From Oscillibacter sp. MSJ-31 (GTDB lineage Bacteria > Bacillota > Clostridia > Oscillospirales > Oscillospiraceae), in NCBI RefSeq assembly GCF_018918025.1, contig NZ_JAHLPT010000007.1:1-64000 (forward strand): a stretch of 64,000 nucleotides of DNA, in the 5' to 3' direction. The notes under the pieces are model-generated. The model did no database searches, was not told where the DNA came from, and was given only the letters and a program-made list of their open reading frames with translations. Position numbers and translations under genes: made by a program. Of this stretch, positions 58,072-64,000 are shown in pieces (position 1 is the first letter of the stretch; each line of letters opens with the position of its first letter).

Positions 58072-58728
58072 ATGGATGACAAAAAACTCTATAGAGTGTT
58101 CCCCAGGAACTTCGCAAACGAATACAGATACCAACTGCTTACCGAACAGGAAGCAAGCGATATCAACAACAATATCAATTCGTCCGCTGATGCGATAGAT
58201 ATGAGCAACAAAGCCAAACTCAAGGCTATCAAGGATGAGATAGTGGACAGTGTGGAACCAAACCAAATGTCCCCGTCTATGGATAATTACCGGATGAATC
58301 TTTCCGATGAACGCCAGGAAGCATTGGAAGCCGCTTACCAGAATTATGTGGATGAGTTCAATGTTGAATTGGACCAGAAAAGGGAAGAGTTCAAAGACGA
58401 ATACGATGAGTATGTGAAGGGATGTGCCGATGAAGGTATCGAACCGGACAGCATAGAAAAGTGGATGAAAGATGAGAAAGATGTAGCTGCCGAACCCCTG
58501 GAACTCGCTGAGTGGTCAATGTATGAATACGAACTGCCAGAGGGGCAAGATGACAAATATGTAAGTGTAGATGACAATGTATGGGGCTTCATCGAAAAAT
58601 ATGAGAATAAAGCAGCAGAAAAGCAGGAAAGGGAACCCCTGGCGGACATCCTTGCCCGTGCTGAAAAGAAAGCCGAAGAGCATAACAGGGCCAGCCAGGA
58701 AAAATCTAAAGATGAATTTGAGAGGTGA
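58072..58728 (+). CDS. Acidic protein with a C-terminal tail shared with its neighbour
   Basis: The 218-residue protein begins MDDKKLYRVFPRNFANEYRY and is strongly acidic and helical (SDERQEALEAAYQNYVDEFN, QKREEFKDEYDEYVKGCADE). Its end, PLADILARAEKKAEEHNRAS followed by QEKSKDEFER, parallels the end of the next protein. GAGAGGTG precedes the ATG as part of the duplicated leader. No domain is recognised; acidity might indicate DNA mimicry or a chaperone-like role, which is speculation. Confidence 0.65.
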   Translation: MDDKKLYRVFPRNFANEYRYQLLTEQEASDINNNINSSADAIDMSNKAKLKAIKDEIVDSVEPNQMSPSMDNYRMNLSDERQEALEAAYQNYVDEFNVELDQKREEFKDEYDEYVKGCADEGIEPDSIEKWMKDEKDVAAEPLELAEWSMYEYELPEGQDDKYVSVDDNVWGFIEKYENKAAEKQEREPLADILARAEKKAEEHNRASQEKSKDEFER

Positions 58729-58734
58729 TATAAA

Positions 58735-59334
58735 ATGAATGAGAAAGTAATTAAAATCGATGATAATTGTTATAAATATGGTTATATAACCTGGACCAGG
58801 GATAGATTGATAGATACTCTATCTCACGGCTTTAACCTGAAAAACCTTGACAAGCCCTTGAGGGCGGACAAGGAATTGGTAATGGCTGCTGTCAAAGGTG
58901 ATGGCAAAAATCTTTATTGGGCCAACAAGGCATTAAGAGATGATAAGGAAATAGCAATAAACGCCATAAAATATGGCTATAACGCATATGCGTTCGAGTA
59001 TGTGTCTGATAGGCTGAAAAGCGACAGGGATGTTGCCCTGGCGGCAGTAGAATATTCGGCATTCAATATGAGGCTGGTCGGAGATGAGTTAAAGCACGAC
59101 GCTGATTTCATCAGAGATGCGTGTATAGCAAATTATGATTTAGTTAAATATTGTGATATTGCGGAATTACGCCTTGATGAGGAAACGAAACAGCTTATAG
59201 ACTCTGCTAAAAAGATGATAGAAGAGAAAAAGCCTTCCCTTTCTTCCGTGCTTGGTAAGGCAGAAAAGGCTTCCCAGGAACACAATAGCAAATTGAATAC
59301 ACAGTCCAGGGATGATAAGGACCTTGAGAAATAA
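58735..59334 (+). CDS. DUF4116-repeat protein
   Basis: The 199-residue protein contains about two and a half DUF4116 units of roughly 45-50 residues: LRADKELVMAAVKGDGKNLY, LRDDKEIAINAIKYGYNAYA, LKSDRDVALAAVEYSAFNMR, LKHDADFIRDACIANYDLVK. DUF4116 has no established function. It ends PSLSSVLGKAEKASQEHNSK plus a charged tail, like its upstream partner. It follows that gene by 6 bases (GAGAGGTGAT site) and ends at a strong terminator. Confidence 0.8.
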   Translation: MNEKVIKIDDNCYKYGYITWTRDRLIDTLSHGFNLKNLDKPLRADKELVMAAVKGDGKNLYWANKALRDDKEIAINAIKYGYNAYAFEYVSDRLKSDRDVALAAVEYSAFNMRLVGDELKHDADFIRDACIANYDLVKYCDIAELRLDEETKQLIDSAKKMIEEKKPSLSSVLGKAEKASQEHNSKLNTQSRDDKDLEK

Positions 59335-59337
59335 GAA

Positions 59338-59368
59338 AAGACCAGGTAATTTTTACCTGGTCTTTCTT
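59338..59368. terminator. Terminator with AAGACCAGGTAA arms, copy 2
   Basis: AAGACCAGGTAA-TTT-TTACCTGGTCTT is followed by TCTTTT on the plus strand. The stem is identical to copy 1 at 47973-48000. It lies between converging genes, the HNH nuclease stop being at 59369. Confidence 0.9.
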
Positions 59369-60592
59369 TTACGCATAATGATAATTGATGCTATGGATAA
59401 CTTCTGTGTAGTCATCCTGCTCTATGTCCAGAACTCCTTCATCATCCCAACCAATAGAAAGGACCAGAAGAAGATTACTGAAAGTGTAAATCTGGTCCCG
59501 CTCTTCCGTCAGGTTCTTCTTGATGCTGTATGTCTTGGCTACCAATAGGACCTTTTGGGCGGCAATATCAACTATCTGGGTATTGTTGTTGGGGTGGGCA
59601 AAATAATAATGCTGGTTCGGGGTAAGGACGATAAGGTTCTCGGCATAATACATAATGTCGGGGAACTCGTTCTTCGGGAAGATGTGATGTGCCTGATTTG
59701 CGGGAACCATATCCGTGTGGTTCCTGTCGAATTGTGTCAGTTCGGAAATGCTTCCACGGTTCGTATCATTGATATTCTTGACCAAACGCTTTGCGGCATT
59801 CATCATCTGCTCGAAATAACCCTCGCGGACATCGAATTCGGGATGATTTGCCAGCCAATCTTTTCTGGCAACGCCTTTCGGCTTATCTCTGTAAATGTCC
59901 CTGAAGTTATCTCGGTTATACATCATATCGGAACGGTTAATGGGATGCTGGGACATTCTACCGGCTATCGTTCCGTGCTTCCTGTATTTGAAAGCAATGG
60001 GGTTAAGGACCTTGGTAAAGATTCTCTTCGGCTCAAACTGGCCTCTCACAGCGGTATACTGATGATAGAAGTCGATAAAGGCCTGTTTCATGTCCGCAAA
60101 GGAATTGCTGGTCTGAAGATTGAAATACACCTGGAAGTAGGGGAACAAATCACTATCCCTTAAAACCTTTTCGATATATTCCTGTAAGAACCTTAAAGCA
60201 TAGATGTCATTTCTGGCGATATACTCCAGGACATCCTTATTCTTGACTTTGTAAAGATGCTTCTTTGTCTGGCTTTTGTCCTCTATAACTCCAGCATAGC
60301 ACAAAAGACATAGCGGCTGCGAAAACACTTTGTCATACTCATTTTCTGCGGACTTATCATCCGTATCGGGCTTTGAAAAGGTCTCTCTGATAGTCTGCTT
60401 GGCATAATCGCTTTCCCAAACATCCTTTACTGTGAAGGTCTCGCTTACATTTTCAGAATAGTATAGAACGAAGTCAGACACGGACCAGAGAACATCAGGG
60501 GTACATTTCTGGTCTATCCATCTGCCGTTCCCGCTTATTCTGATATCATAATTGGTTTCAGATAGAAAAGCCCTAATGTCGTTTTCTGTCAT
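59369..60592 (-). CDS. HNH restriction endonuclease (possibly Alw26I/Eco31I/Esp3I family)
   Basis: The 407-residue protein carries an HNH nuclease site near residues 310-345: AHHIFPKNEFPDIMYYAENL, then IVLTPNQHYYFAHPNNNTQ, with His-His, Asn and His in order. The N-terminal two thirds probably recognise DNA (VSETFTVKDVWESDYAKQTI, GQFEPKRIFTKVLNPIAFKY). Its ATG overlaps the methyltransferase stop by four bases. A coupled HNH enzyme with a fused double methyltransferase recalls the type IIS Esp3I group, whose methyltransferase is also a natural fusion; those nucleases are somewhat longer as I recall. The target is unproven. Confidence 0.8.
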   Translation of the reverse strand: MTENDIRAFLSETNYDIRISGNGRWIDQKCTPDVLWSVSDFVLYYSENVSETFTVKDVWESDYAKQTIRETFSKPDTDDKSAENEYDKVFSQPLCLLCYAGVIEDKSQTKKHLYKVKNKDVLEYIARNDIYALRFLQEYIEKVLRDSDLFPYFQVYFNLQTSNSFADMKQAFIDFYHQYTAVRGQFEPKRIFTKVLNPIAFKYRKHGTIAGRMSQHPINRSDMMYNRDNFRDIYRDKPKGVARKDWLANHPEFDVREGYFEQMMNAAKRLVKNINDTNRGSISELTQFDRNHTDMVPANQAHHIFPKNEFPDIMYYAENLIVLTPNQHYYFAHPNNNTQIVDIAAQKVLLVAKTYSIKKNLTEERDQIYTFSNLLLVLSIGWDDEGVLDIEQDDYTEVIHSINYHYA

Positions 60593-63096
60593 ATCTCCGC
60601 CCCCTCTTTCAGTAGTCCGAAAAAGAATACTGAACAAGCATCTATGTTCAAGGACCGTGTTTGGTAGTTCCGTGCCGTTTTGTAGAACTGCCTATATTCA
60701 TCGCTCGAAAAATACTCCAGCTGTTTTTCCGTTATGGACAGGTCTTTCCTGGGAATGAGAATGGCAACAGAACCATTCACAATGGTATTCGGCGGCTTCC
60801 TCATCACTCTCGGCTTATAGGACATATTGGGGGCCATATAAACATCATCGCGGTCAAGGTAGGCATATACGCCCAAACTTTTTATCCTGTCCCTGCTTAT
60901 ATAGCTGTCATAGCCAGGGATGTCGATGATGCTCTTCCCGTCGTTGCTGATATTCCTGCTCTTCAGAACCCGTATCTCGCCGGTATCCGAAAGCATTGAA
61001 TTGGTTATCTGCCGGTCTCTGAACACAGAGAATACATCGAAATTCAATTTCTTCGCTACGGCATCGAATTCCTTGTCTCTGTATATCAGCCAATAAGGGT
61101 ATTTTTCATCCGTGATGTATCTTTGCTTCTGTGTCAGGGTCTTGTTTTCCGTCGTGCTTATAACGGTGGTCTTTTCGGGTTTCTTCCTGTTATCTACGAA
61201 AAGGGCGATAGTCTCAATCAGCACACCCTTAAAGCCATTTTCTCCGAAGTCGATGATACAGGGCATACACCGCTCTTTTAGAATGTGTCTGCTGATTTGA
61301 AACTCTGGCGTATTCAGCAAGAACTTGGGGAATACGATGCTCACATAATCGCCTACATCAATGGCTTTTTCCAGGAAGTATGAACAGATATTCGTGGTCT
61401 CTTTATTTACCACCATAGACCGATAGACTTTAAGCATCGGGTCCGTCTGCTTCATCTTGTAGAATGGGGGGTTGCCTATAACCAGGTCGTATCTGTGCTT
61501 TAAATCATAGCACAGAAAATCAGCGGTTATGTAGTTGATATCGCATTCGTCAGGCAAGGTATACTTCTTCTGAAGGGCCTTAAATATCCTCCTGCTTTCA
61601 GGGTCAATGTCCACAAGGTCTACTTTCAGACGTTTTCCCTCATACCTCTTCAAGAGAAGTGGGATAAAATTTCCGACTCCTGCTGAAGGCTCGAGAACCG
61701 TTATCTCATCCTGCTCGAAATCAGGAAGTTCCATCATCATTTTTGTGATGAGAGATTTGTTAGTATAAAAGGCAGCATTGTCCGTTCTTTTTGAATTGGA
61801 CAGTTCGGCTATGCGGCTCAAGGCACTTATAGATAAATTAAGAGGGTTCTCATCAATAAACGAAATCAGCTCGCCCACATCGGAAAAGCGAAACTTTTCG
61901 ACAATTTTCGCAATGTCGCCGGTCTTGATGATTCGACAGTCCAGAACCTTGCCTATATTGTCCGCTATCTGCTTGAAAATCGCCGTGGGGACAGCTTCCC
62001 CAAGAGATTGCCGTATTTTTATCTCTTCTTTCTTCAAATACGCTTTCTTTTCTTTCAGAGAAAGAGAGTTCAGGTAAGCAAGGTCATATTCGGACCACTT
62101 AAAATCATAGGGCAAGGTCATCATCAGCATTAGTTCTCTGATACTGAATACTCTGTCATCTGCTGGATGGACCGTATTTTGAGATGCTAACTGGTCATTG
62201 CGGGTATGGACACAAGGGCCTACCTTGTCCCAATACTGTCTTCTGTATTTGTCCCCGTTCTTTTGAAGATTGATTACAATTTTCCCGTCCTTGACCTGAT
62301 GCGGCTTCTTCTCATCGTCCTCGTTCTCAAACGCGGACTGGCCCTCTTTCAGGTCGTGTATCCAGGAACGCATATGCTCTGGGTATTCCCTGAAAGAATG
62401 GTAGATGTCATCGGGGGATATCTCGCCAAAGGTTTTCAGCGGTCGCAAACCGCCTATGACCTCTCTTAAGGTCCGCTCTTTCACGGGGGACGGGAAGAGT
62501 TCAAATGGGGAAACTTCGTCCTCCAGGTCGTTCCTCACGCCTATAACAATCGTCCTGCTTCTGCTGGAACAGGCCCCGAAATTCTTAAAGTTAATGACTT
62601 TTGATATATAGATATAGTCGCTGCCAAGGTTGTTTTCAATGGCTTCTGATATCGGTTTATCCACCCCGTCGATGTCAGAACAAATGGTATTCATAAAGGC
62701 AGGAACATTCTCAAAGATAAAGAACTTGGGATGGATGCGGTTGATTATTTCGATGGACTGAATAACAAGAGAATTACGAATTATCTCATCCGTGGTCTTC
62801 TTATGATTGGCTACACTCATCCCCTGGCAGGGCGGCGTGGCAATAACAACATCGACCTCTTTGATGTGCTCCTGCTTCTCCCACATCGCTATTTCACGGT
62901 ATAGTTTATTCTTCACCTCATCAGCGGTGATGTCCCCGCAAATATAGCCGCTCTCATATTTACATTTATGGTTGAACTTCTGGACATTCAGCCGTCTTTC
63001 TATGAATTCATTAGTGGCAATACACTCATAGCCCGACTGTTTGAAGCCATAGCATCCAACACCGGCACTACTGAAAAGACTAATATAGGTTTTCAT
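60589..63096 (-). CDS. Fused cytosine-C5 / adenine-N6 DNA methyltransferase
   Basis: The 835-residue protein joins two enzymes. Residues 1-385 are a C5-cytosine methyltransferase: SLFSSAGVGCYGFKQSGYEC (motif I), ATPPCQGMS with the catalytic Cys (IV), FIFENVPAF (VI) and CSSRSRTIVIGVR (VIII). Residues about 450-830 are an adenine-N6 methyltransferase: VLEPSAGVGNFIPLL (SAM), VIGNPPFYKMK (NPPF) and a TaqI-like C-terminal recognition part (VLKSRNIS, PNTIVNGSVAILIPRKD). Both would protect an asymmetric site, one base per strand. The ATG was set at 63096, where homology begins; its ribosome-binding site is weak. It is coupled to the HNH nuclease. Confidence 0.93.
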   Translation of the reverse strand: MKTYISLFSSAGVGCYGFKQSGYECIATNEFIERRLNVQKFNHKCKYESGYICGDITADEVKNKLYREIAMWEKQEHIKEVDVVIATPPCQGMSVANHKKTTDEIIRNSLVIQSIEIINRIHPKFFIFENVPAFMNTICSDIDGVDKPISEAIENNLGSDYIYISKVINFKNFGACSSRSRTIVIGVRNDLEDEVSPFELFPSPVKERTLREVIGGLRPLKTFGEISPDDIYHSFREYPEHMRSWIHDLKEGQSAFENEDDEKKPHQVKDGKIVINLQKNGDKYRRQYWDKVGPCVHTRNDQLASQNTVHPADDRVFSIRELMLMMTLPYDFKWSEYDLAYLNSLSLKEKKAYLKKEEIKIRQSLGEAVPTAIFKQIADNIGKVLDCRIIKTGDIAKIVEKFRFSDVGELISFIDENPLNLSISALSRIAELSNSKRTDNAAFYTNKSLITKMMMELPDFEQDEITVLEPSAGVGNFIPLLLKRYEGKRLKVDLVDIDPESRRIFKALQKKYTLPDECDINYITADFLCYDLKHRYDLVIGNPPFYKMKQTDPMLKVYRSMVVNKETTNICSYFLEKAIDVGDYVSIVFPKFLLNTPEFQISRHILKERCMPCIIDFGENGFKGVLIETIALFVDNRKKPEKTTVISTTENKTLTQKQRYITDEKYPYWLIYRDKEFDAVAKKLNFDVFSVFRDRQITNSMLSDTGEIRVLKSRNISNDGKSIIDIPGYDSYISRDRIKSLGVYAYLDRDDVYMAPNMSYKPRVMRKPPNTIVNGSVAILIPRKDLSITEKQLEYFSSDEYRQFYKTARNYQTRSLNIDACSVFFFGLLKEGAEI

Positions 63097-63136
63097 ACGC
63101 CATAGCCCACTTTCGTCAAAATACTGTATCAGAACT

Positions 63137-63165
63137 ATTATACTATCCGCAGGACCGGAAAGCAA
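63137..63165 (-). promoter_or_regulatory. Promoter of the restriction-modification operon
   Basis: On the minus strand TTGCTT (63160-63165) and TATAAT (63137-63142) are 17 bp apart, about 40 bp before the methyltransferase start. No C-protein box was recognised nearby. Confidence 0.65.
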
Positions 63166-63188
63166 AGACTTTTTCTGGGCATATAAAG

Positions 63189-63224
63189 AATTGGGCCACC
63201 AGGCAAATACCCGATGGCCCAATT
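63189..63224. terminator. Hairpin upstream of the restriction-modification promoter
   Basis: AATTGGGCCA and TGGCCCAATT (10-bp perfect arms, 16-base loop) are followed on the minus strand by CTTTAT. It is a weak terminator candidate for the small gene at 63316. Confidence 0.5.
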
Positions 63225-63315
63225 TCCAAAAATGGCAAGAATTAAAAGGCAAGAAAAAATGGAATGGATATTATATCCTACACATTACACTATAACAATA
63301 TAACTGTTTTATGCT

Positions 63316-63504
63316 CTATGCTGGAACGGGAATAAGAAGAAATGCGAGTCCTACGCATATAGATATATACCCTATCTTCCTTGTAAGGCGGTTCTTTGCC
63401 TTCTCTTCCACATACCTCGCTATGTATAACAAGGTTATGCCTAACATTACCAGGATAATGCCGATAATGTAAAGCAAGCCGATTTTAATTCCAAGCGTGT
63501 TCAT
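63316..63504 (-). CDS. Small two-pass membrane protein
   Basis: The 62-residue protein has two membrane segments (IKIGLLYIIGIILVMLGITL; KIGYISICVGLAFLLIPVPA) separated by a basic loop (RYVEEKAKNRLTRK). A consensus AGGAGG site precedes the ATG. It stands alone between terminators. It resembles the microproteins of the 57-kb operon in style but not sequence. No function is assigned. Confidence 0.65.
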   Translation of the reverse strand: MNTLGIKIGLLYIIGIILVMLGITLLYIARYVEEKAKNRLTRKIGYISICVGLAFLLIPVPA

Positions 63505-63575
63505 CTGGCATACCTCCTGCTGTAATTATTGGATACTATATAATATTGATTTTTTGCCAAAAATATAACCATAAA

Positions 63576-63605
63576 AATAGACCGTTCCGAATAGAACGGT
63601 CTATT
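63576..63605. terminator. Bidirectional terminator
   Basis: AATAGACCGTTC and GAACGGTCTATT (12-bp perfect arms, 6-base loop) are flanked by TTTTCTT on the plus and TTTTTATGG on the minus strand. It ends the partial gene to its right. Confidence 0.88.
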
Positions 63606-63608
63606 TTC

Positions 63609-64000
63609 TTATTCTCCTGGCTCTGAGATAGTCGCTGAAATTTCGGGATTCTCTTCGTGCCCTACCTCTACAGTCTCGCTTGATGATACCGTGGCATCCT
63701 GCGTCTCATCTTCTGCTATTTCTGACTCGTCCCCTTCCGCTGCCTCATCCTCATCATTGGTTGGGGCCTCTGCTGGTTCTCTCTGCTCGTTCTCAACTGG
63801 TTCCGTATCTTCTGTCTTGCTCGGTTCCTCTGGTTCTGCTGCCTCATCGGTCGGCAGGGACTCATCCTGCTTCGTCTTGTCTTCTGCTGCGTCCTCGCCA
63901 GTCGGCTCTACAATATTGGTATCCTGGTCGATGCCATATATCTGGTCTGGGTCAATGATTTGTTCAGGGGCCAGCAGTTGTAATTCCTCTTCAGCAACGG
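63609..64000 (-). CDS. C-terminal part of a highly acidic protein
   Basis: About 130 codons are visible; the start is beyond the window. The chain reads VAEEELQLLAPEQIIDPDQI and YGIDQDTNIVEPTGEDAAED, then a long low-complexity tail of E, D, T, S and P (EPEEPSKTEDTEPVENEQRE). Such tails occur at the ends of large secreted or conjugation-related proteins, but nothing identifies the family. The stop is followed at once by a strong terminator. Confidence 0.6.
   Translation of the reverse strand, partial: VAEEELQLLAPEQIIDPDQIYGIDQDTNIVEPTGEDAAEDKTKQDESLPTDEAAEPEEPSKTEDTEPVENEQREPAEAPTNDEDEAAEGDESEIAEDETQDATVSSSETVEVGHEENPEISATISEPGE

Larger units (their letters stand above)
45845..64000. mobile_element. 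Low-GC genomic island inserted at tRNA-Gly, continuing past the window
   Basis: From the broken tRNA-Gly the base composition drops from clearly GC-rich to mostly AT-rich and stays so to the edge. Content is accessory: relaxase/MobC, oriT-like region, restriction-modification, DUF262, secreted transglutaminases and microproteins. Terminators and leaders are reused within it. No integrase is visible in the part seen. Confidence 0.8.

Overview
The window looks like chromosome from a GC-rich Clostridia bacterium, probably an Oscillospiraceae-type gut anaerobe. The evidence is the codon style, the split glycine decarboxylase (gcvPA/gcvPB) behind a tandem glycine riboswitch, a lysine riboswitch, TnpV-type transposon debris and a Tn1549-like element. 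This placement is inferred from gene content only; no rRNA or other marker is present.

Layout. 1-255 is the end of an aminotransferase gene. 260-1970 is a scrapyard of mobile-element remnants: a TnpV-like gene, a tRNA-3'-end-like putative att sequence, an integrase lacking its N-terminus, and a scrap of a peptide-binding protein. 2.0-26.97 kb is core chromosome: ECF sigma/anti-sigma pair, Y-family polymerase, oligoendopeptidase F, NSS transporter, TraX protein, internally shortened M13 peptidase, the complete glycine-cleavage operon (gcvT-H-PA-PB-lpd), a bactofilin/deacetylase pair, a sugar isomerase-like protein, a GH13 enzyme and an M19 dipeptidase. Next come decayed genes (pepD, DUF819, hipA beside an intact hipB), tRNA-fMet, tRNA-Leu and a TrmH methyltransferase.

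27.0-42.5 kb is a Tn1549-like integrative element, nearly all on the minus strand: large serine recombinase, sigma-like and HTH regulators, relaxase, MobC, PcfB, a double-ParB protein and a RepA_N-type initiator with internal iterons. No VirD4, VirB4 or VirB6 gene is visible. One gene fuses a secreted-protein N-terminus to a response regulator and another has an in-frame amber codon, so the element looks decayed to a mobilizable state at best. Five copies of a near-identical palindrome punctuate it.

42.6-45.7 kb returns to core genes: an NhaC-family antiporter behind a lysine riboswitch, and a DacF-type carboxypeptidase.

From 45,845 to the right edge lies a low-GC genomic island that interrupts a tRNA-Gly(CCC) gene and carries its own intact tRNA-Gly(CCC). 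It encodes a DUF262 protein divergent from an HTH regulator, a relaxase/MobC pair with an oriT-like leader, an AT-rich iteron-like array, two paralogous secreted transglutaminase/SH3 proteins with a small membrane protein between them, an operon of seven very small and mostly membrane proteins, two acidic proteins (one with DUF4116 repeats) sharing a C-terminal tail, and a restriction-modification pair. In that pair one polypeptide fuses a cytosine-C5 and an adenine-N6 methyltransferase, and an HNH endonuclease is translationally coupled to it. The island continues past the window. Its most unfamiliar parts are the microprotein operon, the twin transglutaminase operon and the iteron-like array.
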